Origin: Prionace glauca
Lineage: Eukaryota > Chordata > Chondrichthyes > Carcharhiniformes > Carcharhinidae
Reading direction: 5' to 3'
Assembly (NCBI GenBank): GCA_037974335.1
Contig: CM075729.1
Span: 110,527,962 to 110,591,961 of the forward strand
DNA length: 64,000 bases
Positions 42,298 through 53,485 of the stretch are shown piece by piece. The translations under genes and the position numbers were made by a program. Every line of letters starts with the position of its first letter. Position 1 is the stretch's first letter. Below the pieces are notes generated by a model that was given only the letters and a program-made list of their open reading frames with translations, made no database searches and was not told where the DNA came from.

Positions 42298-44535
42298 ATG
42301 CTGGTGTGCACGCACTGTCACAATGCTGGTGTGCACGCACTGTCACAATGCTGGAGTGTACGCACTGTCACAATGCTGGAGTGTACGCACTGTCACAATG
42401 CTGGAGTGTACGCACTGTCACAATGCTGGAGTGTACGCACTGTCACAATGCTGGAGTGTACTCACTGTCTCAATGCTGGAGTGTACGCACTGTCTCAATG
42501 CTGGAGTGTACGCACTGTCACAATGCTGGAGTGTGCGCACTGTCACAATGCTGGAGTGTGCGCACTGTCACAATGCTGGAGTGTACGCACTGTCACAATG
42601 ATGGAGTGTACACACTGTCACAATGCTGGTGTGCACGCACTCTCACAATGCTGGTGTGCACGCACTGTCACAATGCTGGTGCGCATGCACTGTCACAATG
42701 CTGGAGTGTACACACTGTCACAATGCTGGAATGTACACACTGTCACAATGCTGGAGTGTACACACTGTCACAATGCTGGAGTGTACGCACTGTCACAATG
42801 CTGGTGTGTACACACTGTCTCAATGCTGGTGTGTACACACTGTCACAATGCTGGAGTGTACATACTGTCACAATGCTGGAGTGTACACACTGTCACAATG
42901 CTGGAGTGTACACACTGTCACAATGCTGGAGTGTACACACTGTCACAATGCTGGAATGTACATACTGACACAATGCTGGAGTGTACGCACTGTCACAATG
43001 CTAGTGTGTACACACTGTCACAATGCTGGTGTGCACATACTGTCACAATGCTGGTGTGCACGCACTGTCACAATGCTGGTGTGCACGCACTGTCACAATG
43101 CTGGAGTGTGCACACTGTCACAATGCTGGAGTGTACACACTGTCACAATGCTGGTGCGCATGCACTGTCACAATGCTGGTGCGCATGCACTGTCACAATG
43201 CTGTGCGCATGCACTGTCACAATGCTGGTGTGCACGCACTGTCACAATGCTGGTGTGCACGCACTGTCACAATGCTGGTGTGCATGCACTGTCACAATGC
43301 TGGAGTGTGCACACTGTCACAATGCTGGAGTGTACACACTGTCACAATGCTGGTGCGCATGCACTGTCACAATGCTGGAGTGTACGCACTGTCACAATGC
43401 TGGTGTGCACGCACTGTCACAATGCTGGAGTGTACGCACTGTCACAATGCTGGAGTGTACATACTGTCACAATGCTGGAGTGTACGCACTGTCACAATGC
43501 TGGTGTGCACGCACTGTCACAATGCTGGTGTGCACGCACTGTCACAATGCTGGAGTGTACATACTGTCCAAATGCTGGAGTGTACACACTGTCACAATGC
43601 TGGAGTGTACGCACTGTCACAATGCTGGAGTGTACGCACTGTCACAATGCTGGAGTGTACGCACTGTCACAATGCTGGAGTGTACGCACTGTCACAATGC
43701 TGGAGTGTACGCACTGTCACAATGCTGGAGTGTATGCACTGTCACAATGCTGGAGTGTACGCACTGTCACAATGCTGGAGTGTACGTACTGTCACAATGC
43801 TGGAGTGTACGCACTGTCACAATGCTGGTGCGCATGCACTGTCACAATGCTGGAGTGTACGCACTGTCACAATGCTGGAGTGTACGCACTGTCACAATGC
43901 TGGAGTGTACGCACTGTCACAATGCTGGAGTGTACGCACTGTCACAATGCTGGAGTGTACGCACTGTCACAATGCTGGAGTGTACACACTGTCATAAAGC
44001 TGGAGTGTACGCACTGTCACAATGCTGGAGTGTACACACTGTCATAAAGCTGGAGTGTACACACTGTCACAATGCTGGAGTGTACGCACTGTCACAATGC
44101 TGGAGTGTACGCACTGTCACAATGCTGGAGTGTACACACTGTCATAAAGCTGGAGTGTACGCACTGTCACAATGCTGGAGTGTACACACTGTCATAAAGC
44201 TGGAGTGTACGCACTGTCACAATGCTGGAGTGTACGCACTGTCACAATGCTGGAGTGTACGCACTGTCACAATGCTGGTGTGTACACACTGTCACAATGC
44301 TGGTGTGTACACACTGTCACAATGCTGGAGTGTACACACTGTCACAATGCTGGAGTGTACACACTGTCACAATGCTGGAGTGTACACACTGTCACAATGC
44401 TGGTGTGTACACATTGTCTCAATGCTGGAGTGTGCACACTGTTACAATGCTGGAGTGTACATACTGTCACAATGCTGGAGTGTACATACTGTCACAATGC
44501 TGGAGTGTACACACTGTCATAAAGCTGGTGTACAC
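42298..44535 (+). repeat. 25-bp minisatellite, about 90 copies
   Basis: The unit is ctggagtgtacgcactgtca plus caatg. Variable sites turn gtacgcac into gtacacac, gcacgcac or gcgcatgcac. A second variant, ending cataaagctgg, alternates with the main unit at about 43980-44215, a local higher-order repeat. Three units make 75 bp, so all three plus-strand frames stay open. The longest, 774 aa, has a 25-residue period with THCHNAGVYALSQCW. I read this as an artefact of the array: it lies in an intron and antisense to the netrin-G gene. Confidence 0.97.
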
Positions 44536-44699
44536 ACTGTCAGACACCCATTCAGTAAAAAATTCAGAGTCAGCACGGGGGCAGCAGGTAGAGTTGAGTG
44601 GGCCGAGGTGGTGCATGGATAAGAAAGGATCCCTATCTATCACTGTAAATCCCACACATTACTGAGCGCTCACATCAGAGACTGAGCAGAAACAGTGAG

Positions 44700-45290
44700 G
44701 ATAGATAGAGCTACTCCAGATGTGAGACCTGAGTGAATAACTCCAGATACTCAACATAGCAGACTGACTCCAGATCTTAACTCAGATAGAATGACTCCAA
44801 AGATGAACCCTAATAGAGTGGCTCCAGATGTTAACCCTGAGAACCTGGTCCTAGTTATTGACTCTGATAGAGTGTCTCCCAGATGTTAACCCGGATAAGG
44901 GTGGCTCCAGAAATTAGGCCTGACAGAGTTACTCCAGATGTTAACCCTGATCGTGAATAGAGTTGGTAGCCTTGATAGAGCAAATCCAGATGTTAGCCAG
45001 AAAATAACACTATTTGTTAGAACAGGCAGAGCGATTTTGGATGCTCCACCTAATCTTGCCCAGATGTTGATACTGGCCCAGTGCAGCTCCAAATATTTCT
45101 CCCCCTTGTGCTCTGCTGATGTTGAGGCTGGCATTTCACCATGGCCCTGCTGATTGTAGCTCCCAGATGTTGACCCTGACCTGGTGTCACCCACATGTTC
45201 CCCTGATGGTGAACCCCCACGTAATGTCCCGCCCAGATGTTCCCTCTGCTGGTGTGCCCCAGATGTTGAGCCTGGCCCTTTGCTCCCTGG
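44700..45290 (+). repeat. Degenerate 25-50 bp repeat beside the LamNT exon
   Basis: Phrases like actccagatgttaaccctga and tagagtg recur some 12-15 times with heavy drift up to about 45260, almost touching the donor site of the LamNT exon. It is in the intron that follows the exon. Confidence 0.75.
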
Positions 45291-45342
45291 AGGTGAATTG
45301 TGGCCTCAGTGACTCTACCCAGAAGGGTCGGGGAGCTCTCAC

Positions 45343-45986
45343 CTGCCGCGGATGTCCAGGTTGGAGATGGCGTAGAAGTACTTGGACAGGTTGAGTGGGT
45401 CGACACTGGTGGGTCCAGTGGCCGGCCGGAGAAGCCTGATCCTCAGGTCGGTCAGGGTGAAGAAGTCCCTCAGCTTCTTGGTGGTGTCCAGTTGGCCGTA
45501 CAGCGAGGCCATGTCACCGAGACGCGGACCCCCGAACTGGGACAAGCGTTCCTGGATCTCGAAGCGAACCATTTTGTCCACCTTCCACACGTATCCCCTG
45601 GAGTACTCCTCTGTGCAGATGATGTCCAGCACTGAGGCCGGTCTCAGATCCCGGGCCCTCCTCGCCTCCATCCCAAAGGAGTTGAGGCAATCAGCTGCGT
45701 AGAACTGGTAAGGCTGCCACGTCCGGCCGTGGTCCAGAGACTTCTCCAGGACCATCTGCTCCGGCCGGCCCGACTCGAAGGTGATGACGATGTCCTCGGT
45801 CAGCTCGATACTCTTACCCCAGGACAGAGTGATGTTCACCAGGAGGGGCTTTGGAAAATTCTTCCAGGAAACACTTTGCCAAAAAGTGCTAGGAATCCGT
45901 CCCTCATCATCCAACATCAGCTCAGGTGGGTGTGCGAGCTCGGGCGTGCGAGCGTCACACTCATTGTTGCACATGTACGGATTCTC
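45343..45986 (-). CDS. NTNG1: Netrin-G LamNT exon
   Basis: This 644-nt exon has acceptor ctattcctag and donor gtgagag and is open throughout. It begins [20 protein letters not shown] and ends [13 protein letters not shown]. Blocks typical of netrin-G1 include STFWQS, VNITLSW with a glycosylation sequon at Asn51 of the exon product, [36 protein letters not shown] and [19 protein letters not shown]. This domain binds the netrin-G ligand on the partner neuron. A few residues look more like netrin-G2 ([20 protein letters not shown]). Most of the LamNT domain is here. The preceding exon with the signal peptide and first cysteines was not found up to 64000. The frame starts in phase 0 and ends with AG, completed to AGG (Arg) by the LE1 exon. 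Confidence 0.9.
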
Positions 45987-46028
45987 CTAGGAATAGAGAC
46001 AGAGTAACACAGGTTAGATACGAGAAAC

Positions 46029-46862
46029 ATTCCCTCTACACCAACCCAATCAAACACTCCCAGGACAGATACAACATGGGATTAGATACAGAGTAAAGCT
46101 CCCTCTACACTGTCCCCATCAAACACTCCCAGGACAGGTACAGCATGGGGTTAGATACAGAGTAAAGCTCCCTCTACACTGTCCCCATCAAACACTCCCA
46201 GGACAGGTACAGCACAGGGTTAGATACAGAGTAAACTTCACTCTACACTGACCCCAATAAACACACCCAGGACATGTACAGCACGGGGTTAGATACAGAG
46301 TAAAGCTCCTTCTACACTATCCCCATCAAACACTCCCAGGACAGGTACAGCAGTGGATTAGATACAGAGTAAAGCTCCCTCTACACTGTCCTCATCAAAC
46401 ACTCCCAGGACAGGTACACACGGGGTTAGATACAGAGTAAAGCTGCACTGTCCCCATCAAACACTCCCAGAACAGGTACAGCACAGATTTCGATACAGCA
46501 GAAAGCTCCCTCTACAATATTCCCATCAAACACTCCCAGAACCGATACAGCATGGGTTTAGATATAGAGTAAGCTCCCTCTACATTCCCCCCATCAAACA
46601 CTCCCAGGACAGGTACAGCATAAGGTTAGACACAGACTAAAGCTCCCTCTGCACTGTTCTCATCAAACACTCCCAGGACAGGTGCAGTAAAGGGTTAGAT
46701 ACAGAGTAAAGCTCTCTCTGCACTGTCCCCATCAAACACTCCCAGGACAGTTACAGCATGGGGTTCAATACAGAATAAAGTTCCCACTACACTGTTTCCG
46801 TCATGCATTCACAGGGCAGGTGGAGCACAGGTTTGAAAAACACTAAAGCTTCTTCCACACTA
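46029..46862 (+). repeat. 69-bp satellite-like array, about 12 copies
   Basis: Each unit contains atcaaacactcccaggacag, gtacagcatggggttagata and cagagtaaagctccctctac. Copies differ by point changes and short losses and decay toward the right end. It starts about 40 bp outside the acceptor of the LamNT exon. Confidence 0.95.
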
Positions 46863-47322
46863 TCTTGGAAACATGGAATATTTACACTCTCTCATTATCT
46901 CAGGGAGATGTCTTCATAAATCTGTCGGTGCTACATCATGCTGCACTCTGTACTGGACAGCTCGACAGCTAGATAATTATTATCACTGTTGTGTCGAAGA
47001 ATGATGTTCACTGTCTAACTAAAAATAGCTTCCCACCACTAAAATATTTACATGCACGGGTTATAGAACATCAGAGGATCTGAAAACAAGTGTTGTTCCC
47101 AGTGACCTTTGCAGGGCAATGGAAATGGCGGGGGACTAATTGGAGCATATTTTTCAAAGACTTGATGGACTAAATGACCTGATACTGCCATGCCTTTTTA
47201 TGATGCTATAATTCTAAATCAGGGTGGTGTGTAGCTCTGGGACACCTGGTGACAATGGTGTTCCCATGTAGTCCTTGTCTTCCTGGGTGGTGGAGGGAGT
47301 GGATTTAGGGGCTGCTGTTAAA
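46863..47322. other. Unassigned intron stretch with a tail scrap
   Basis: Mostly unassigned. gacttgatggactaaatgac and tttttatgatgctataattc at 47155-47220 resemble an old S1/CR1 tail. Confidence 0.4.
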
Positions 47323-47408
47323 ACACAGAACATAGAACACTACAGCACAAACAGGCCCTTCGGCCCACGAGTTGCGCCGATCACATCAACACCTACCAAC
47401 CTACAGAC

Positions 47409-47693
47409 CTATCTATAACCCTCAATCTCATTAAACCTCATATACTCATCCAGAAGTCTTTTAAAAGACCCCAGCGAGTTCGCCTCCACAACCACTGACG
47501 GCAGCCGATTCCATTCAGTCACCACCCTCTGAGTGAAAAACATACCCCTAACATCACTTCTGAACTTCCCTCCCTGCACCTTAAATCTGTGTCCTCTCGT
47601 AGCAACCATTTCAACCCAGGGAAATAGCCTCTGAGAGTCCACCCTATCTATTCCTCTCAACATTTTGTAAACTTCTATCAGGTCGCCTCTCAA
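47409..47693 (-). pseudogene. CR1 ORF2 C-terminal fragment
   Basis: MRGDLIEVYKMLRGIDRVDS, ATRGHRFKVQGGKFRSDVRG and FFTQRVVTEWNRLPSVVVEA form the conserved end of CR1 ORF2, with the stop just after EIEGYR. It lies in another frame from the reverse transcriptase fragment before it, with a short overlap. Confidence 0.88.
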
Positions 47694-49158
47694 CCTTCAT
47701 CTCTCCAGGGAAGAGTCCCAGCTTCCTCAACCTAACTTCATAAGGCATGCCTCCCAGTCCAGGCAACATCCTTGTAAATCTCCTCTGTACCCTTTCAATA
47801 GCTTCTACATCTTTCCTATAGTGAGGCGACCAGAACTGCGCACAATACTCTAAATGAGGCCTGACAAGGGTCTTATAAAGTTGCAGCATTACCTCCCGAC
47901 TCCTAAACTCAATCCCTCGATTAATGAAGGCCAGTACACCATACGCCTTCTTGACCACCTCCTCCACCTGCGAGGCCAATTTACGAGTCCTGTGGACCCG
48001 GACCCCTAGATCCTTCTGCTCTTCAACACTACTCAGACTTCTGCCCTTGATAGTGTACTCGTTCATCCCGTTGGTTCTGCCGAAATGGACGACTACGCAT
48101 TTATCCGCGTTGAAGTCCATCTGCCACTTCTCCGCCCAGTCCTGCATCCTTTCTATGTCCTGCTGCAACTTTTGACATCCTTCCAGACCATCCACAACAC
48201 CACCGACCTTAGTGTCATCAGCGAACTTACTTACCCATCCCTCCACTTCCTCATCCAGGTCATTTATGAAAATGACAAACAACAAGGGTCCCAGAACAGA
48301 TCCTTGAGGCACTCTGCTGGTGACTGACCTCCATTCAGAAAAAGCCCCATCCACAACCACTCTCTGCCTTCTGCAGGCAAGCCAGTTCTGGATCCACAAG
48401 GCCAAAGGCCCTTGGATCCCATGCCCTCTCACCTTCTCAAGAAGTCTTGCATGGGGGACCTTATCAAACGCCTTGCTGAAGTCCATGTACACTACGTCCA
48501 CGGCACTTCCTTCGTCAATGTGTTCAGTCACATTATCGAAGAACTCAACTAGGCTTGTAAGGCACGACCTGCCCTTGACAAATCCATGCTGACTATTCCT
48601 GATCATGTTAAACCTCTCCAAATGTTCGTAAATCTTGTCCCTCAGAAGCCTCTCCATCAGCTTACCAACCACTGAGGTCAGACTCACCGGGCGGTAATTT
48701 CCCGGGCTATCTCTGTTCCCTTTCTTGAAAATAGGAATTACATCCGCAATCCTCCAATCCTCCGGAACCTCTCCCGTCTCCATTGACGACGCAAAGATCA
48801 TCGCCAGGGGCTCCGCAATCTCTTCCCTCGCCTCCCACAGTATCCTGGGGTACATCCCAACTGGTCCAGGTGACTTATCTACCTTGATAGAATTCAAAAG
48901 TTCCAACACATCCTCCTCCTTAATATTCACGTATTCAATCTTTTCCATCTGCTGCAAATCCATAACAAAATCTCCCGGATCAGCTTCCACTGTGAATACT
49001 GAGGCGAAGTACTCGTTAAGCACCTCTGCCATTTCTTCTGGTTCCACACAAACCTTTCCCTCCTCACCTTTTATAGGTCCTATCCCTTCTCTTCTTATCC
49101 TTTTACCTTTCACATATTTATAGAAGGCCTTGAGATTCTCCTTAATCTTACCCGCCAA
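47644..49158 (-). pseudogene. CR1 ORF2 reverse transcriptase fragment, 504 aa
   Basis: One long frame covers the whole polymerase. In order: SPGPVGMYPRILWEAREEIA, IPIFKKGNRDSPGNYRPVSL, SQHGFVKGRSCLTSLVEFFD, VVYMDFSKAFDKVPHARLLE (first catalytic Asp), RVPQGSVLGPLLFVIFINDL, and SKFADDTKVGGVVDG with the catalytic FADD. DLGVRVHR and TLVRPHLEYCAQFWSPHYRK follow. The core residues are intact, which suggests a fairly young copy. The frame changes to a non-homologous tail after RKLGLFPGEM. Confidence 0.93.
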
Positions 49159-49667
49159 GGTCTTCTCATGACCCCTTCTGGCTCTCCTAATTTTCCTTTT
49201 AAGTTCTTCCTACAGTCCTTATACTCCTCAAGATCTTTAACCTCTCCTAGTTCCCTGAACCTTTTGTACACCTTCCCTTTCCTCCTGACAAGGTTCAACA
49301 CAGCCTTTGTGCACCACGGTTCCCGCGACCTACCAAAACCCCCTTGTCTCATCGGAACGTTGTCATTCAGAGCTCCAGACACACATTCCTTGAATATCTG
49401 CCACCTTCCTTCGGTACTTTTCCCTAAGAATGCCTCCTTCCAGTTTATTTGTCCAAGTAACTTCCTGACTTCTTCGTATCTCCCCTTACCCCAGACAAAT
49501 ACCTTCCTAGCCTGCCTGATCCTATCTTGTTCCAATGCAATTGTGAAGGAGATAGAATTATGGTCACCATTTCCAAGATGCTCTCCTACCGAAAGATCCA
49601 TCACCTGCCCTGGTTCATTCGCCAGTACCAGGTCAAGTACAGCCTCTCCCCTCGTAGGTTTATCCAC
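49110..49667 (-). pseudogene. CR1 ORF2 endonuclease end and linker fragment
   Basis: TRGEAVLDLVLANEPGQVMD and LGNGDHNSISF are the end of the AP-endonuclease domain, with the SDH-like HN block. VFVWGKGRYEEVRKLLGQIN and EPWCTKAVLNLVRRKGK form the linker to the reverse transcriptase. The last residues run into another frame. Confidence 0.85.
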
Positions 49668-49730
49668 ATACTGTGTGTGTCAGGAAACCTTCCTGAACAC
49701 ACCTAACAAACTCCTCCCCATCCAAACCCC

Positions 49731-50304
49731 TTACCCTAGAGATATTCCAGTCGATGTTTGGGAAATTGAATCTCCCATCATGACAACTCTGTTATTAAAA
49801 CATCTCTCCAGAATCTGTTTCCCTATTTGCACTTCAACTTCCCTGTCACTATTGGGCGGCCTATAGAATACACCCAGCAAAGTTTTCGACCCTTTGCTGT
49901 TTGTAACTTCCACCCACAGAGATTCTGTAGACATTCCCTCCACAACATCCTCTTTCTCTGCAGCCATGACACTGTCCCTGATCAACAGTGCCATTCCACC
50001 ACCCCTTCCGCCACCCTCCCAGTCCTTCCTGAAGCACCTGAAGTACCCAGTCCTGTCCCCGAGACATCCAAGTCTCCGTAATGGCCACCACATCACAATC
50101 CCAAGCAGCAATCCACGCCCTAAGCTCATCTACCTTATTCACTACACTCCTTGCATTAAAATATATACACTTCAGCCCCTCAGTCTTGGCATTTCCCATC
50201 TCCACCGCCTGTCTAACCTCCCTCCCATACTGCCTACGGTCCTCCCCTACCTGGGAGCGAACCTCCTCCGTCCCAGTCTCCCCATCACAGTTCCCTCCCG
50301 CCAT
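49731..50304 (-). pseudogene. CR1 ORF2 AP-endonuclease fragment
   Basis: Two overlapping frames cover it. The first, from the ATG at 50302-50304, reads GLKCIYFNARSVVNKVDELR and DCDVVAITETW, the N-terminal endonuclease blocks with the catalytic Asn and Glu. The second reads GGGMALLIRDSV, STESLWVEV and LLGVFYRPPNSD. ORF2 would start about 5 nt after the ORF1 stop, a close spacing known in CR1 elements. Confidence 0.85.
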
Positions 50305-50309
50305 CCTTT

Positions 50310-50780
50310 CTAATTTAAAGTCCCCCCGGTAGCCTTAGCCAATCTTCCCGCCAAGATATTAGTCCCCCTGGTATTTAAGTGCCACCCGTCCTTACTATAC
50401 AGGTCCCACCTACCCCTAAAGAGGTCCCAGTGATCTAGGAACCGAAATCCCTGCCCTCTACACCAGTCCCTCAGCCACGCATTCACCCTCCACCTCATTT
50501 CATTTCTTCCCTCATTCTCCCGTGGCACAGGCAGCAATCCTGAGATTACTACCTTCGCTTTTCTCTTCTTCAGCTGTCTACCCAGTTCCCTATAGTCCCT
50601 TTTCACGAGTGCCTCCCTCATCTTGCCTACATCAGTAGTACCTATATGTAGTACAACCTCTGGTTCCTCACCCTCCCCTTTCAGGATGTCTGGGACACGC
50701 CCAGAGACATCCCGAATCCCAGCCCCAGGGAGACAAACCACCATCCGCGACTCACGTCTACGTCCACAAAAACGCCTGTC
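50310..50780 (-). pseudogene. CR1 ORF1 esterase domain, 5'-truncated
   Basis: The reverse strand reads RRFCGRRRESRMVVCLPGAG, EPEVVLHIGTTDVGKMREAL, AKVVISGLLPVPRENEGRNE and SKDGWHLNTRGTNILAGRL, an SGNH-type esterase found in CR1 ORF1. The HIGTND block has Thr in place of the usual Asn, and the GDS block with the nucleophile is missing because homology stops at about 50775. The DGxHLN block with the catalytic His is present. Confidence 0.88.
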
Positions 50781-50784
50781 GCCC

Positions 50785-51115
50785 CCAAGTTGATGGCGAC
50801 TTGGTGAGTTGCTACGTTGTCGATGGTCCACATTGCAGCCATGGTGCTCTGATGGTGGAGGGAGCGGGTATGAAAGATACTGTTGATGGAGACTCGGTGA
50901 GTTGTTACAGTCAATCTTGAAGATGGTCCACACTGCAGTCAGGGTGCACTGTTGGTTCAGGGAGTGGGTTTGGGGGGGGGTGCTGTCGAAGGGTCTTTGG
51001 CAAGTTGCTGCAGTGAAGCCTGTAGATGGTCTGCACTGCAGTCAGGGTGCACTATCAAGGACAGAATGGGTTTTGGAGAGGCTGTTGAAGGATTTTTGGT
51101 GAGTAACTGCAATGA
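50785..51115 (+). repeat. About 97-bp tandem repeat, three copies
   Basis: Three drifting copies of gagttgctgcagtgaa, agatggtccacactgcagtc, agggtgcactgttgg and gggagtgggttt are in tandem, with part of a fourth. It abuts the truncated 5' end of the CR1 element. Confidence 0.8.
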
Positions 51116-51768
51116 TTCCTGATGATTTGACAGACATCTGTGCTACCTGAAATTAGCAACATTGAATCAGCCTAAGTGATCATGCAGCTCACCCTGTTAG
51201 AGCAGTAACTGTATGAAGTGTCAGTTTACAGCAAGCTATCAAACTAATGTGTGTGTTAAAGATGGAGAGTGTGGTAACAAACAGAGAATCAAGATTAATT
51301 AATCTACAATTGTCACAGCATCGACTATAGTCATTAACTGAAGCTCCATGTTGGAATCAAATATTTTTAATTCTCAATGTTAATCAGATCCGGTGAATAT
51401 TAGTAACAGGATCCTAAAGCTGTGTAAATGATGAATGAATAATTGAACAGTACAGATGTTAAGTGATACTGGATCATTGTCTCCTCAGGATGTCATTAAC
51501 TGCTGTGTCCCAGTGCTATAACTGATATTACAATGAAATGATGCAGTGGGGTCTCTAGATAGCTAATTGCTAGTAGAAGTTCAGTGAAAACCAGGGGGAG
51601 GAACTCTCTCCAAAGGGAGTTGGAGAGAGTGTCTCACTCCACCGTTCCCGTGATCTCTCCCTGTCTTCTCAATCCCTAACCAGCACAAGATTTCTGGTTT
51701 GCTGTTCCCCTGCTCCATTCCCTTGACATCCTTAGACTCGGCCGTTCCCAATTATTTCCTCCCGGGTC
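51116..51768. other. Unassigned stretch
   Basis: Mostly AT-rich unassigned DNA with no exon for the netrin-G signal peptide recognised on the minus strand. Confidence 0.35.
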
Positions 51769-52885
51769 TCCCACCTCAACTTGATTAAGTTCTTTGAGGA
51801 CATTACCAGCAAAATGCATAAGCGGAACGTGCGGATGTGGTATATCGAGACATCAGAGTTTGACAAGGTGCCCCATAAAAGACTGATCCAGGAGGTGAGA
51901 TCGCAGGGTAGAGAACTGGATTATATTAAGAATTGGCTGACTGACAGAAAGCAGGTCAGACTGCATGGGTCCTTCTCTGGCTGGCGAAATGTAACTAGCA
52001 GGGTGCTGCAGGGGTCAACTGTTGACAAGCTACATAACTGATCTGCAAGCAGGCACAGAGTGTAACAAAGCAAAATTTGTGGATGATGGTAAAATGTGTG
52101 AGAAATGTTATACATTTTTGCCAAAAAAAGGTAAATTATTTAAATGGAAAACAGAATCAAAACGCATCTGGGCAGAGGGATCTGGGTGTCTTTGTTCATG
52201 AATTACAGAAAGTTGATATGCAGGAGCAGCACATAATAAAAGGAAATGGGATGTTGGCATTTATTGCAAAAGGACTGGAGTATAGAAGTAGTGAAGTGTA
52301 GCAATTGTATAGGGTGTTGGTGAGACCATTTCTGGAGTATTCTGTCCAGATATAGTCTTCTGATTTGAAGAAGGATGTGATGGCGTTGGAGGCAGTTCAG
52401 AGGAAATTCACCAGGTTGATTCCGGGGATGAAAGGGTTGACGTCTGAGGAGAGATTAAGCAGTTTGGGTTTATACTCACTGGAGTTTAGAATGAGGAAAG
52501 GGGACCTGACTGAGTTTTACAAAATTGATTAGGTAAATATAGAACAAATGTTTCCTCTAATGGGGTAATCGAGAAGAAGAGGTCATAGGTATAGGTTGAG
52601 CGGTGGTGGATTTAAAACTGAGATGAGAAGAATGTACTTTTCCCAGAGGGTGGTGAATTTGTGGAACTTACTGCTCCATAGCACGGTGGAGTCTGAGTCA
52701 TTAAATGGCTTCAGGAAGGATATTTTTGATTTCAAAAACAGGATAAAAAGATATAGGGAACAGATGGAGAGGTGGAATTGAGACCAGGGAGAGATCGGCC
52801 ATGATCTGATTGAATGGTGGAGGAGGCTCGAAGGACTAAATTGCCAACTTCTGCTCCTAATTGTTATGTTCCTATTTCTCAATCA
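51769..52885 (+). repeat. CR1 LINE, decayed 3' half, forward
   Basis: 51781-52041 reads MIKFFEDITSKMHKRNVRMW, FDKVPHKRLIQEVRSQGREL and GWRNVTSRVLQGS. The FADD region and the middle are shortened. 52150-52300 has QRDLGVFVHELQKVDM and MLAFIAKGLEYRSSEV. The end near 52600-52780 reads FKTEMRRMYFSQRVVNLWNL, then the tail cttctgctcctaattgttatg. Confidence 0.85.
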
Positions 52886-53485
52886 CTGTAAACTTCAACT
52901 CATCTAAAACACCGCTGCCCGTTCTCTAACCAAGTCTTATTAACCGATTGCCCCCTCTGCTGCCTCAAGGCCTGGGTTCAGTTTCAGCCTGGGGCGACTG
53001 TCAGTGTGGAGTTTGTTCATTCTGCCTGGGGTTTCCTTCGGGTGCTCCAGTTTCCTCCCACAGTCCGAAAAATGTGCAGGTTAATGGATTGGCCATGGTA
53101 AATTTTCCCTTGGTGTCTCAGGATGTGTAGGTTAGGGGGTTAGTGGGGTAAATATGTGGGGCTATGGGGATAGGGCAGGGGAGAACGCCTGGGTAAGATC
53201 CTCTGTTAGAGAGTCAGCGCAGACTCAATGGGCCAAATGGCCTCCTTTCACACTGTAGGGATTCTATAATTCTACAAATTCTGTCTGTAAACTTTTCTGA
53301 TTTCTCTCCTTCGTCTCTCTCCTTCATTGAAACCTGTGCCTTTGACAGACTTTAATCAAATTCCGAATATCTCCTGGCATGATTTTTGTTTTGCTTGATT
53401 TACTCTCCGATGAAGCACTTTGTGTTGTTTCGCTCTGCTAAAGGTGATATATAAACACAGGTTGTTGTTGTTGAAACATTCATTG
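52886..53485 (+). repeat. gcgctatataaa-type repeat split by an S1 SINE
   Basis: 52890-52942 (cttcaactcatctaaaacac, cgctgcccgttctctaacc) and 53277-53485 (ctccgatgaagcactttgtg, gatatataaacacagg, ttgttgttgttg) look like two halves of one old repeat. An S1 SINE lies between them. Confidence 0.5.
52943..53276 (+). repeat. S1 SINE, head-truncated
   Basis: ctgctgcctcaaggcctggg, gtttcctcccacagtccg and gggccaaatggcctcctttc, then tagggattctataattctac. The A box is lost. Confidence 0.8.

Larger units (their letters stand above)
47323..50775 (-). repeat. CR1-like LINE, best preserved copy
   Basis: Read leftwards from 50775, it starts inside ORF1 and continues through ORF2 to the 3' end. The 3' terminus at 47323-47345 has ttctatgttctgtg, the CR1-type octamer tail. 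ORF2 is broken by roughly four or five frame changes or stops and the GDS start of ORF1 is absent, so the copy cannot be autonomous. Its parts are given as separate entries. Confidence 0.92.

Noticed and set aside
42298-44622. 774-aa Cys/His-rich protein (THCHNAGVYALSQCW), which looks like a metal-binding repeat
   Set aside because: The 25-bp unit has no stop in any plus frame, giving an exact 25-residue period. The overlapping frames give the same peptide shifted, which is not how a selected protein looks.
45300-46007. Plus-strand frames over the LamNT exon
   Set aside because: They are antisense to a well-supported exon and show no homology.
47924-50332. Plus-strand frames over the CR1 element
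   Set aside because: They are antisense shadows of ORF1 and ORF2, whose motifs read on the minus strand.
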